This document shows positions 11,507 to 20,244 of a DNA stretch of 64,000 nt, piece after piece. The DNA comes from JAGQPD01 sp020426865 (GTDB taxonomy: Bacteria > Planctomycetota > Planctomycetia > Pirellulales > Pirellulaceae). The DNA is taken from contig JAWKTN010000008.1 of the NCBI GenBank assembly GCA_041399065.1, positions 62,001 to 126,000 on the forward strand. The letters are read 5' to 3'. Numbering within the stretch: position 1 is the stretch's first letter; every line of letters starts with the position of its first letter. The notes under the pieces were generated by a model. It was not told the DNA's origin, did not search any database, and saw only the letters and a program-made list of their open reading frames with translations. The position numbers and the translations under genes are program-made.

Positions 11507-13423
11507 TCATGGGGTGCATCGCATCTTGACGGCGATTTCTCCGGAATTATCCGCGATGGATTTCCAATCGTCGCGGCATCGCAGGTACAATTGACCTGCC
11601 TCTGGGGCAATGAACCTGGCTTTGGACCCCAACGGAATTGGCTCGGTCAATTCGAATTCGTGCAGGATAACACCTTCCAGTTTGCCACGTTGGTTCGCGT
11701 CGCCGTCGGGGCCGATCGGTTTGTTCTTGGCGGCGATCTTCCAGGTTCCACTGGCGGCCAGATCATACGAGACCCCACGCTTGACAATGACACCCGAAGG
11801 TTGCCAACCACTCTGGGCCTTCACGGTTATTTTCACTTCGCGGCGGTTCTCCAACGGCTCGAATTTCGCTTTCCAATCCCACGCACAGAGGTCCGCGCGA
11901 TAGCCATTGTCGACGTTTTGCAGGAATTGATCGTATTCGAAGGAAAGCTCCTGCGCGACCTGGCCGTACACGGTTTGGAACGTCACGCCTGGTGTCCGCT
12001 GCATCATTGCCATGGCCATCGGTTTGAAGCGGTCCGAATAGTTGGGGTTGTTGGCCAACAGATGGCAGAGTGCCCATCGCCAAACATAATCCTGCCAGGT
12101 GCCGGACGGCATCCGCATGTTGGCGGGAATCGGTCCGACATCGATCGCAATGTCGTTGAGTTTACGTTTGGGCTGGACATTTTGCAGAAACGACATGGGG
12201 ACCGTGGAGATCTCAACCTCCTTCTGGTTGGCTTTCCAATACTGTCCCATTTCGGCGAGTCCTTCAGCCAACCAGGTTGGGCCAGTGGATCCGAACGTGA
12301 GGTGACAGAATCCGTGCACACATTCGTGTTGGATCACACCATGATCGTTGGCGGAGTATAGGACGGCTCGGCGAGCGGCACCGATCGTGGTGTTTACGCA
12401 AACTCCCGAACGTTCCTGAATCTTGGCCATCCCGATCGGATCGTTGATCGCACCGGCCGGCCACTTTTCCAAGTCACGAACAATGAAACCTTCAACGGGT
12501 TGCCTGGGACCAAGGCGAAAGTAGTCGGTCAGCAATTGGACCATGGTCTCCAATTTGTCCAAGATGATCTGGCCTTCGCGGTCCGACACGTCGGTGAGAA
12601 ATGCGAAATGCTGCGACCGTATCATCCGTGGCGGTTGAGGTTCATCGGACAACGATCGATACTTCGTCGCCAACGCCTCATCGTGACTCTGATCACCCAT
12701 CGTCTGCTCAGTTACCGTGGCCATCAACTCCTTTACGAGCAGGTCGCCGTTTGGGACGCGTACCACCATGAGCTTCGTGATTTGGCTGCCAGGTGATGCG
12801 CGCCGGTAATCGTTGCTTTCAAACAGCAGTTTCGCGTCGTCCGGCAACTCAACGGTGACCGATGTCCGTCGCATGAACCCGTTGTTGCGTGGGACGCGCA
12901 CGATGATCCGGTCTCCCGCAATTCGCTGCAGCTGTCCGACCACTTCACAGGTTGAGTAGTCGGCTGGCAAGTCGGCTTTCTTCAGCACGCGTATCCCGTC
13001 GGAGCCGTCACGCCCGTCGACGCGGCGCAACTGTTCGACCACCCCCCGTGTCTTGCCCGTGCCGTTCAACTCGGTGACGAATCGCAGAAAGTCGCCTTCT
13101 TGTAGAGACTTGATCGGCAGCTCACCAGTCACTTGCACCGTCGCCGGATATCGAACCACTGTTCCGTCACTCAACTTGATTCCCTCTTCGGAATCCTCCT
13201 GAATGCGCACGGAATGGACGCGATCCTTGGAATCACGGACAACGATCAATCCCGGGGCGACCGATTCGACCGTGCCCGTTAGCGTCACGGGACGACTCAA
13301 TCTTGCGTCACCCTGCGCACAGCACGTCGCCGCACATGAACTAAGAAGGAATACTCCCCATCGTATCGCACGTAAGTCGCCGCCGGATCGCGGTATGAGC
13401 CGCGGGATGTGCCGTCTCTTCAA
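11507..13423 (-). CDS. Secreted HExxH (peptidase MA-like) protein, 638 aa
   Basis: An exported protein of unknown substrate. The N terminus has a charged stretch and a hydrophobic core (GVFLLSSCAATCCAQG) that looks like a signal peptide. Residues 50-240 hold two beta-rich repeats with TVESVAPGLIVVRD and QLQRIAGDRIIVRV. A gluzincin-like site follows: HECVH at 366-370 and WLAEGLAEM with Glu387 as the probable third zinc ligand. The last 100 residues (SGVIVKRGVSYDLAASGTW) look like a PA-IL/LecA-type beta-sandwich. Activity is inferred only from the motif. It ends two bases after the ftsK stop on the opposite strand. Confidence 0.75.
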   Translation of the reverse strand: MKRRHIPRLIPRSGGDLRAIRWGVFLLSSCAATCCAQGDARLSRPVTLTGTVESVAPGLIVVRDSKDRVHSVRIQEDSEEGIKLSDGTVVRYPATVQVTGELPIKSLQEGDFLRFVTELNGTGKTRGVVEQLRRVDGRDGSDGIRVLKKADLPADYSTCEVVGQLQRIAGDRIIVRVPRNNGFMRRTSVTVELPDDAKLLFESNDYRRASPGSQITKLMVVRVPNGDLLVKELMATVTEQTMGDQSHDEALATKYRSLSDEPQPPRMIRSQHFAFLTDVSDREGQIILDKLETMVQLLTDYFRLGPRQPVEGFIVRDLEKWPAGAINDPIGMAKIQERSGVCVNTTIGAARRAVLYSANDHGVIQHECVHGFCHLTFGSTGPTWLAEGLAEMGQYWKANQKEVEISTVPMSFLQNVQPKRKLNDIAIDVGPIPANMRMPSGTWQDYVWRWALCHLLANNPNYSDRFKPMAMAMMQRTPGVTFQTVYGQVAQELSFEYDQFLQNVDNGYRADLCAWDWKAKFEPLENRREVKITVKAQSGWQPSGVIVKRGVSYDLAASGTWKIAAKNKPIGPDGDANQRGKLEGVILHEFELTEPIPLGSKARFIAPEAGQLYLRCRDDWKSIADNSGEIAVKMRCTP

Positions 13424-13456
13424 TGTTTCAACGCCTCGTCTTTGCTCTTGTTTCCG

Positions 13457-13960
13457 CTACGGTTTTGCGTCGTAGGCCAGTTTCAGTTCTTTTGCTTCGA
13501 CGTCCGCTCCAACCGTCAGAGGCACCTTCCAGACGACACTGCTGGCCTTGCAGATCCCGTTCTCGCCCTTCTGACAATAATAATAGTTAACGGCAATTTG
13601 CACAAAATCCTCGCCACTTGTCGCCGGTAATTCCACCGCAAACGTGCTCTCCTTCTTCTCGACCTTTACCCGCTCGCCAATCTCCTTCCGCCCAATCACC
13701 CCCCCCTCCGTTAACGCAGTGATTTGATACTCCGGGCCCATCGCCTCATTTATCTTCCAACCCTTGGGCATGTTCAACTGAACTTTCAGCTTGACCTTGC
13801 CGTCAACCAATCGGACCTCCTGCGGCTTCATCTCGATTTCTTCCGCACCAGGGAACAGCGGTAGCGGTTTAGGTGCCGACGCCCCCCAACTGACCCCATT
13901 CCACACCCCGATCATGGTCAACGCGATCACCAGCCCAAATTGTCCCGTGTACTGTTGCAT
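13457..13960 (-). CDS. Secreted DsbD/TlpA-tail-like domain protein
   Basis: A 167-residue exported protein. After a signal peptide (GLVIALTMIGVWNGVSWGASA) it is one beta-rich domain with VRLVDGKVKLKVQLNMPKG, PEYQITAL and YYYCQKGENGICKASSV, ending KVPLTV. This matches the C-terminal domain often attached to thioredoxin-NHL proteins and resembles the DsbD N-terminal domain; the two cysteines spaced eight apart are the likely redox or structural pair. Here the domain stands alone. The start at 13960 was chosen for the signal peptide and for AGGA upstream; an earlier in-frame start would place charged residues before it. It is divergent from the DUF1573 gene. Confidence 0.7.
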   Translation of the reverse strand: MQQYTGQFGLVIALTMIGVWNGVSWGASAPKPLPLFPGAEEIEMKPQEVRLVDGKVKLKVQLNMPKGWKINEAMGPEYQITALTEGGVIGRKEIGERVKVEKKESTFAVELPATSGEDFVQIAVNYYYCQKGENGICKASSVVWKVPLTVGADVEAKELKLAYDAKP

Positions 13961-14260
13961 TTGCGGTTCCTGTCCTGTTCGTGCCGCGTGGATTGCCCAG
14001 AAATCCCAGATTACTATCAAAAAATCTGGAATTCGCCCAACAATTTGCTTCGCTTCCTCTATCGTATACTAATCCGCTCGCCACGAGAACTTGGCACCCC
14101 GCCACTGCCATTGCCAAACACTCTCAACCCCCACCCGCGATCCCCCCTCGCCCGCCCCCGCAAACACCGTGATAGCTGCAAGCTGACCTTGCGAAATCCG
14201 AGAAAAAACGTGATGATAACGGTCCCGAACACCGGATCCGCAGCGAAGGGAGGATACCTC

Positions 14261-15253
14261 GTGCCTCGCGTTGTTTTTTATGTGCCTTTGTTGTTTTTTC
14301 TCTTGACGCCTGGCGTGCAGGGGCAGGAGTGGGCGCGGAAGATGTTTTCGGTGACATCGCACGACTTTGGCGTCGTGACGCGTGGGGCGAAGACGGAATT
14401 CGATTTTGAGTTCGAGAATATCTATGAAGAGGACGTGCACATTGCCAGCGTGCACAGCAGCTGCGGTTGCACGACTCCGACGATTGTCAATCCGAGTCTA
14501 AAGACGTGGGAAAAAGGGGCCATCCGTGCCCGATTCAACACTGAATCGTTTGTCGGCCACAAGAGCGCGACCGTAACTGTAGTGATTGACAAGCCGTTTC
14601 CGGCGGAGGTGCAGCTTACCGTTTCGGGATATATCCGCGGCGATGTGGTGATTAGTCCATCGGACGTGGAGTTTGGTGAGATCGACGAAGGGAATGGTGC
14701 TGAGCGGTTGGTGACTGTCAGCTACGCCGGCCGGCCGACTTGGCGAATCGCGGACGTACAAAGTGCGTCGACTCATTTTGCCGTTCGACTACAGCAGACG
14801 CAGCGAACGGATAGCCGCGTCGACTACCGGATGGTTGTGCGACTGAAGGACGACATGCCTTCCGGGTTTTTTACGGATCAGCTGTTGATTGTGACCAACG
14901 ATCAAGCGAACCAGAGCATTCCGCTGACGGTACGTGGTCGAGTCGTACCGTCGTTGACAGTCAGTCCAGCTTCGTTGGCGCTGGGGGTGCTCGAGCCGGG
15001 CGCCGAGGTCACGAAATCGTTGGTTGTGCGAGCCAAGCATCCGTTCAAGATTGTCAATCTTCAATGCGATGACGCGGGCGATTGCTTGTCTTTCAAGACG
15101 AGTGAGGTTGCCAAGCAGACGCACGTGATTCCCGTCACGTATCGTGCTGGCGAGGAACCGGGCAAATTCGCATTAAAAATCGACGTCGAAACGGACATTG
15201 GGGCTGGTCTGCGTGCCAGTTGTCTGGCGACGGTCACGGTGAAGGGGAGTTAG
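14261..15253 (+). CDS. DUF1573 domain secreted protein
   Basis: An exported protein of about 330 residues built of immunoglobulin-like beta domains. The first carries the DUF1573 pattern: HDFGVVTRGAKTEFDFEFEN, then SSCGCTTP, then GAIRARFN. Two further domains follow, one starting SPSDVEFGEIDEG and one SPASLALGVLEPG. The start is set at the GTG at 14261, which follows AAGGGAGG and gives a signal peptide (VVFYVPLLFFLLTPGVQG) directly; an ATG at 14213 would add a hydrophilic extension and has no good site. The CGC motif suggests metal or disulfide binding but the role of the family is not established. Confidence 0.82.
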   Translation: MPRVVFYVPLLFFLLTPGVQGQEWARKMFSVTSHDFGVVTRGAKTEFDFEFENIYEEDVHIASVHSSCGCTTPTIVNPSLKTWEKGAIRARFNTESFVGHKSATVTVVIDKPFPAEVQLTVSGYIRGDVVISPSDVEFGEIDEGNGAERLVTVSYAGRPTWRIADVQSASTHFAVRLQQTQRTDSRVDYRMVVRLKDDMPSGFFTDQLLIVTNDQANQSIPLTVRGRVVPSLTVSPASLALGVLEPGAEVTKSLVVRAKHPFKIVNLQCDDAGDCLSFKTSEVAKQTHVIPVTYRAGEEPGKFALKIDVETDIGAGLRASCLATVTVKGS

Positions 15254-15319
15254 TTTCGCGGGCCCCTTTCCCGATCGCAGGATACCGCGGACTTGTTCCA
15301 CACGCCGAACCAATTTGCG

Positions 15320-16105
15320 ATGAGGCATTCCACTTCGCCCTCCAGTCCTTGGTTGCATCCGGTAGCATTTCCACCGCTTCGACCTCGTGAAATTCACGTC
15401 TGGCGCATTCCGCTGATGGCTCGCCGCCATTCCATGCCGGAAATGTGGAAGGTGTTATCCGAGGACGAGGTGACACGCGCGAAGCGTTTTCTTTTGGCCC
15501 AACATCGCGACCGATTCGTTGTCGGAAGAGCGACATTGCGTCGTTTGTTGGCGCGGTACTTGCTCGTTGCCCCGGAGGCCATCGTGTTTCGCTACGGTGA
15601 ATTGGGAAAACCGTTCGTTGAGACTCATCTGCCCAATGGACACGGTTGTTTCTTTAATTTCACCAATTCGTCCGACTTGGCTTTGCTGGCCGTCAATCAG
15701 GTGGGCGAATTGGGAGTCGATGTGGAAGAAATTCGCGACATGACGAACATGGACAGTTTGGCAAGTCGCTTTTTCGCCGATGCCGAGGTCGAATTGCTGG
15801 CGCGGATTGACGACGATCGCCTGCGACAACTCGCGTTCTTCCGAGTTTGGACGCGTAAAGAGGCGTTTCTCAAGGCCATCGGTAAAGGCCTGACGTTTGG
15901 GCTTGAGCGAGTTCAGGTTTCGCTGGAAAACATCGCCCGGCCCACCATCGTCGCGATCGGCGACGATCCACTCGCAGCAACCGATTGGTCGCTGGCGCAT
16001 CTGGAACCGTTAAGTGGCTACGTGGGGGCTGTCGCCTGGAACCATGGCGACTTCGAACTTCGGCAATTCGACTGCTCGCATCTCGGCGACACGCCTTCCC
16101 TCTAG
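15320..16105 (+). CDS. 4'-phosphopantetheinyl transferase, Sfp type
   Basis: Transfers the phosphopantetheine arm of coenzyme A to a serine of carrier proteins in fatty acid, polyketide or peptide synthesis. The 261-residue product is of Sfp size. It shows REIHVW near the N terminus, GRATLRRLLARYL, GKPF, FNFTNSSDLALLAV, the metal-binding GVDVEEIRD and the WTRKEAFLKAIGKGL motif. An ATG at 15320 is used; the frame also opens at a TTG at 15293. No biosynthetic cluster lies next to it, so it probably serves primary metabolism or a cluster elsewhere. Confidence 0.9.
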   Translation: MRHSTSPSSPWLHPVAFPPLRPREIHVWRIPLMARRHSMPEMWKVLSEDEVTRAKRFLLAQHRDRFVVGRATLRRLLARYLLVAPEAIVFRYGELGKPFVETHLPNGHGCFFNFTNSSDLALLAVNQVGELGVDVEEIRDMTNMDSLASRFFADAEVELLARIDDDRLRQLAFFRVWTRKEAFLKAIGKGLTFGLERVQVSLENIARPTIVAIGDDPLAATDWSLAHLEPLSGYVGAVAWNHGDFELRQFDCSHLGDTPSL

Positions 16106-16226
16106 AGATAATGCGCCAGCAAAGCTAGCGAAAAATGGGGTTGGTGAATCGGGAGTCCCTGCGTTAAACCATGGTATCCCAGGGTGGGGAGTTTTTCGTA
16201 GTGGGGCGTCCAGGGAGGGACATGTG

Positions 16227-17012
16227 ATGAGAATCGCGTCGTTGACGGTTTATGCGAGTTTGTCGATTGCAATCTGCGGCGTTGGGTGGAAAGGTGCGGC
16301 AGAGGGTGCCGGATATGCCCACAATGAGAATTTCGATGTCTACACGCCAGCTCAGAGTGCGCCAGACGCGGCACGCGAGTACTCGCGGCAGGTTCTGGCG
16401 GCGGCTGAAAAGTACCGTCGAGAGATTGCGGTCGAATGGCTCGGCCAGGAATTGCCTCCGTCCGTTGGGCGAACGGTGATCAATATTCGGTTCGACGAAC
16501 AGCGAGATCACGGTTTGACTTGGGCGATTGGACAATCTCGTCGGCGAACACACACGCTCTATCTGGCCACTTCGCCCGAATTGGCTGCGGGCAGCACACT
16601 GGCTCATGAAATGACGCACGTTGTCCTGGCAACTCGGTTCGCCGGCGACAAACGCCTGCCGGCGTGGTTGGAGGAGGGGATCGCCAGCCACTACGACGAT
16701 GATTCGCGCAATGCGCGCCGACGAAATCTGTTACGCTGGTTTGTTGAGACAGGAAACTGGCCGCGTCTGCCGCTGGTCCTGCAGTCGGAGAATATCGCCG
16801 CCGATGATGCCGAGTCATATGCGGTCGCATGTTCCGTGAAAGATTACCTGCTGACACAGGGAGACAAGGGGCAACTGATCGAGTTCGGCCAGCAGGCGGT
16901 TGCCGCAGGATGGGAGAACGCTCTGCAAACCTGCTACAACATTCGCGGTGCCGACCGACTACAGTCGGAATGGCAGCAGTGGGTCATGAGGCAATTTGAG
17001 CAGCGGCAATGA
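16227..17012 (+). CDS. Secreted HExxH (peptidase MA-like) protein, 261 aa
   Basis: An exported protein with a putative zinc site. The start at 16227 follows GGGAGGGA by seven bases and gives a signal peptide (IASLTVYASLSIAICGVG). The metal motif is HEMTH at 127-131 with Glu150 in PAWLEEGIASHY as third ligand, the usual arrangement of the peptidase MA group. The N-terminal region (residues 50-110) resembles the helical part seen in the other two secreted HExxH proteins of this window. Proteolytic activity and substrate are not known. Confidence 0.75.
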   Translation: MRIASLTVYASLSIAICGVGWKGAAEGAGYAHNENFDVYTPAQSAPDAAREYSRQVLAAAEKYRREIAVEWLGQELPPSVGRTVINIRFDEQRDHGLTWAIGQSRRRTHTLYLATSPELAAGSTLAHEMTHVVLATRFAGDKRLPAWLEEGIASHYDDDSRNARRRNLLRWFVETGNWPRLPLVLQSENIAADDAESYAVACSVKDYLLTQGDKGQLIEFGQQAVAAGWENALQTCYNIRGADRLQSEWQQWVMRQFEQRQ

Positions 17013-17048
17013 TGCGGGGCATGTTAAGAGTTGCCCGCTCGGGTTGAA

Positions 17049-17645
17049 TCAATGATCAGGAAGTATCGCCTCGGAGTCACCACGTGATGTGTGACGAATA
17101 GACACTCGGGTGTCGTCGAGCGGTCGCAGTTGGATCGGCGTCGCCTGGCTGGTAATCCAGCCGCTGGCGTCACTGTCGATCCGCGTATACTCTCCGTTGT
17201 TCAATGCAAACAAGTCGACAAGTTTCGCTCGCCGATCGATGATCCAGACTTCGGTCACGCCAAAATCGGCGTAAAACGGCAACTTGTCGTAGCTCTCATC
17301 ATCGGGACGGCGGATCTCGATGGCGACTAGCGGCGGTCCGGCGATGAATTCACCCATGTCATAAGCCGATTGTTCCGTCGTCATCATCACGATGTCCGGA
17401 ATACGGTAGTTGGTCGGCCACTCCTCCTTCCGGGCCAGGTTGCGCTGGGAGATAACAAAGCCATGTTCTTTCTCCCACCATCGTTTCAGCCAAACCAGCA
17501 AATCGTCCCGCAGGATCTGGTGACTTCCGTGCGGGGCCGCATTCATATGGAGTTCTCCTTCCCACATTTCGTCGAAACGATCGACACCGGTTTGACGGCG
17601 CCACGCTAGTAGGTCGGGGCTGACGGACGACATGGAAGCTCGCAT
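17049..17645 (-). CDS. Uma2 family putative endonuclease (DUF820)
   Basis: A 198-residue protein of the restriction-endonuclease-like fold common in cyanobacteria and planctomycetes, often in many copies per genome. It contains GELHMNAAPHGSHQ, a short helical region with LLVWLKRWWE, YRIPDIVMM with the acidic residue of the fold, PPLVAIEIRRPDDESYDKLPFYADFGVTEVWIID. The usual Glu-X-Lys position reads Glu-Ile-Arg, so catalytic competence is uncertain. An ATG at 17684 is also in frame; 17645 gives a more usual length. Role unknown. Confidence 0.8.
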   Translation of the reverse strand: MRASMSSVSPDLLAWRRQTGVDRFDEMWEGELHMNAAPHGSHQILRDDLLVWLKRWWEKEHGFVISQRNLARKEEWPTNYRIPDIVMMTTEQSAYDMGEFIAGPPLVAIEIRRPDDESYDKLPFYADFGVTEVWIIDRRAKLVDLFALNNGEYTRIDSDASGWITSQATPIQLRPLDDTRVSIRHTSRGDSEAILPDH

Positions 17646-17869
17646 GATCAGAAATGCCTTTCGATCGATTCCGTATGGGAACACCCTCTATCGCCTCATC
17701 CTAACATAGGCCGATTGCGAGGGAAACGTCAACGCTGCCAATCGCCTTCCGCTAATCATCATGCCCCCCATTATCCTGCCTTTATCCCTGGGGCCGGAGG
17801 AGTCGCAGGACGATGGGGGGCAGGATGATGTTTTTTGGGGGGAGGTAGGTTGATGGTGGGATGGTGTCT

Positions 17870-17897
17870 TTGACCGTCGATCCCGGCGCGATATGCT
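17870..17897 (+). promoter_or_regulatory. Candidate sigma-70 promoter of the inositol oxygenase gene
   Basis: TTGACC at 17870-17875 and TATGCT at 17892-17897 are separated by 16 bases. The first differs from the consensus by one base and the second by two. Transcription would begin near 17904, about 55 bases before the chosen ATG. Confidence 0.45.
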
Positions 17898-17958
17898 GTT
17901 TAGTTGTTGTTTCGTGTTCATGCGGCAAACTGCAATTACTTACTTGAGGGTCGTGGTC

Positions 17959-18846
17959 ATGAGCGATTCGTCCAATCAGAAGGAAAACAAGCGTTCCGAG
18001 CAGCAGCCATTGCAGCATGTGGATCAATGGCAGGATTTCGTGGAGCAACAGGTTTATCCCGAACCGCACAAGAAGAAGCACAGCGAGTATCGCAATTACG
18101 ACAATCCAGCTCGCGAATGTGTGCGGGAATTCTATCGCTTGAACCACCGCTACCAGACATTTGAGTTCGTATTGCAGAAGGAAGAGGAGTTTCTCAATTT
18201 GGAACGTCGGCAGATGACGATGTTCGAATCCCTGGAGTTTCTCAATACATTGGTCGACGATTCGGATCCCGACATCGATCTTGATCAATTGCAGCACTTG
18301 CTCCAGACAGCGGAAGCGATTCGTGCCGACGGCCATGAAGATTGGTTCGTATTGGCGGGGTTTGTTCACGACCTGGGCAAGGTGCTCTGTTTATTCGACG
18401 AACCACAATGGGCGGTAGTGGGTGACACGTTCCCGGTAGGTTGTCGATTCAGTGATCGTATTGTCTATTCCGAGTTCTTCGCGGACAATCCGGATTTCGT
18501 GGATCCCCGCTACAACACGCAACTGGGCGTATACGAACGGAACTGCGGATTGCGCAAAGTGCACATGTCGTGGGGGCATGACGAATACTTGTATCATGTG
18601 ATGAAGGACTTCTTGCCTGAACCGGCGCTGTACATGATCCGCTACCACTCGTTCTACGCCTGGCATCGCGAAGGGGAGTACGACTGGTTGTGTGATGACC
18701 ATGACCGAGAGATGTTACGGTGGGTCAAGAAGTTTAATCCGTACGACCTGTACACGAAGTGCCCGGTGAAACCCGATTGGCACGAGCTGCGGCCGTATTA
18801 CGAGAATTTGTTTGCCAAGTATCTTCCGGCGACGTTGCAGTTTTAG
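17959..18846 (+). CDS. Inositol oxygenase (MIOX)
   Basis: Oxidatively cleaves myo-inositol to D-glucuronate with a di-iron centre; cytoplasmic. The 295-residue protein is collinear with animal MIOX, as judged from recalled family motifs: [15 protein letters not shown] [73 protein letters not shown] and LRPYY. Metal ligands are all present: His113, His137, Asp138, His207, His230 and Asp263. The start follows GAGGG at a normal distance. No other inositol or uronate gene is adjacent, so use of the product is not shown. The family is best known from eukaryotes but is scattered in bacteria. Confidence 0.95.
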   Translation: MSDSSNQKENKRSEQQPLQHVDQWQDFVEQQVYPEPHKKKHSEYRNYDNPARECVREFYRLNHRYQTFEFVLQKEEEFLNLERRQMTMFESLEFLNTLVDDSDPDIDLDQLQHLLQTAEAIRADGHEDWFVLAGFVHDLGKVLCLFDEPQWAVVGDTFPVGCRFSDRIVYSEFFADNPDFVDPRYNTQLGVYERNCGLRKVHMSWGHDEYLYHVMKDFLPEPALYMIRYHSFYAWHREGEYDWLCDDHDREMLRWVKKFNPYDLYTKCPVKPDWHELRPYYENLFAKYLPATLQF

Positions 18847-18860
18847 ACACGGCCGTGGTG

Positions 18861-18878
18861 ATCGACGCAGGCGTCGAT
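18861..18878. terminator. Hairpin between convergent genes
   Basis: ATCGACG-CAGG-CGTCGAT is a perfect seven-base stem (eight if the loop is two bases) located between the inositol oxygenase stop and the convergent stop at 18893. There is no T-run on either side, so an intrinsic terminator is only possible. AGCGGCCAG occurs twice just beside it (18881 and 18897). Confidence 0.4.
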
Positions 18879-18892
18879 GAAGCGGCCAGTCA

Positions 18893-19819
18893 TTAAGCGG
18901 CCAGGCGGCGGAGTTGTTTGCCGTGGGCTTCGCCCAGCATTGCTGTTAGCGCGGCGTTGAAACGTCGAGCAAAACATTCGTCAAGATCCTGGCGAGTTGC
19001 GTCGCGCTCGTGGGCTGGCTGGCTGAGCGGACTGGCCGTGCGTATTCGCCATACCTGCACGCGGCCGTGATGCAAGCCGTAATCGACTCGGCCGTATTCC
19101 AGGCCGATGACTCGCGCGAAACGCAAGAGCTCGCGCGCGTGTGGATTCTCGAACACATAGCGTCGCTCGATTTCCCGAGTCTGATCGTCGTGGGAAAGCG
19201 GTGCACGGAGCGTCCAGTCACTGCCGATTTGCAGGCGTCGAGCAATCACGTTGTCGCCTATGACAAATGCCTGATAGCGGCGATGGACGCCGGCCGAGTC
19301 GCATGTGTCGACGAACTCGCTGATCACCACGCGGTCTAGATCAACTCGCCCAACTCCAGGAAGGCGTTGCCGGTGAAGCTGCATCAAGGTGGCGAGCAGG
19401 TCGTGCGGAGTATGGATCAATGGTGTCAGTTGTCGAGGCCGAGGACTGTCTAGCCAGAGGAAGACCGGAAATTGTCTGGGACGTTCGAATTCGTCGAGGC
19501 GATAGACGTTGTAGTCCTGCCAACGTCGTTCGTACGCTAGGCGCAATACGGGGTAGAGGCGGTCAAGTTGTAGAGCGCTATTCAGTACCGTTCGGCGTTC
19601 GTCCTGAAAGCGGTCGAGCACCCGCTGCAGGCGGCGAGCCATGCGAGGTGGTAGTCGTTCGGAGCCAGCCAGCACGCACAGTGTGTCCGTGCGGGGCGTC
19701 TGCCAACAGAATTGCTGGAAGTTGACGCAGCGGACCAATCCACGCAACTCTTGGCCGTCATTGCGCAGGTAGGCTTGAATGTACTTGGCGTCCGTGGTAG
19801 GGGAGACCCAGACAATCAC
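18893..19819 (-). CDS. ATP-grasp-like protein with degenerate metal-binding motif
   Basis: A protein of about 308 residues not assigned to a named enzyme. The C-terminal half resembles an ATP-grasp fold: ISEFVDTCDSAGVHRRYQAFVIGDNVIARRL, a basic DWTLRAPL region and GLEYGRVDYGLHHGRVQVW. Where active members have Glu-x-Asn-x-Asn-Pro, this one reads RIRTASP, so both acidic/amide metal ligands seem lost. It may bind a nucleotide without catalysing ligation, or have an altered reaction. The start is set at a GTG preceded by AAGGAAAGGA; an ATG at 19951 would add a stretch containing a 14-base tandem repeat and is less likely. No partner gene is evident. Confidence 0.55.
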   Translation of the reverse strand: MIVWVSPTTDAKYIQAYLRNDGQELRGLVRCVNFQQFCWQTPRTDTLCVLAGSERLPPRMARRLQRVLDRFQDERRTVLNSALQLDRLYPVLRLAYERRWQDYNVYRLDEFERPRQFPVFLWLDSPRPRQLTPLIHTPHDLLATLMQLHRQRLPGVGRVDLDRVVISEFVDTCDSAGVHRRYQAFVIGDNVIARRLQIGSDWTLRAPLSHDDQTREIERRYVFENPHARELLRFARVIGLEYGRVDYGLHHGRVQVWRIRTASPLSQPAHERDATRQDLDECFARRFNAALTAMLGEAHGKQLRRLAA

Positions 19820-20244
19820 GATTGGGGCATTCCTTTCCTTGGAGGTGCATGCCGTGTAGCGTCCTTCGCCACAGCTGTTACGTCCTTGCTCACGTCGGTA
19901 TTTTCGCGATGGTGTCTTCGCGATGGTGTCTTGGTCTAGTTCGTCGGTCAACGGGGGAAAACTCCATAACTTTTCCTGGGGGTCGGTTCATGCCACGGGA
20001 AAGGTTGCGGAAAAGATGCGCGTTTTTGCCGAACTTTCTTGGTACCTCAGGGTCCTTACCCCTTGCGACCGACGTATTTGGTAAAGAAAAATATTCCGCC
20101 TCAGGCGTATTCGGTCGAAGCGGATACGGTAAAATGAAGGGGTTGGACGAATCGTTGGGGACTCAGGCTCGTGGGCCGCTCCCAGACGATCGCCTGCAAA
20201 ACGAGCAATCGAGTCATTGCGCCCACAGGAGAACTAGTTAGAAC
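19820..20244. other. Divergent intergenic region before hflX
   Basis: About 425 bases with no supported gene. It holds the divergent upstream regions of the ATP-grasp-like gene and hflX, a 14-base tandem repeat at 19903-19930, and an AT-richer stretch near 20075-20135. No convincing paired promoter boxes were found for hflX. Confidence 0.5.
19903..19930. repeat. 14-base perfect tandem repeat
   Basis: TTCGCGATGGTGTC occurs twice head to tail. The unit length is not a multiple of three, and it lies just upstream of the GTG start preferred for the ATP-grasp-like gene. It could be an operator, or chance slippage. Confidence 0.6.
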
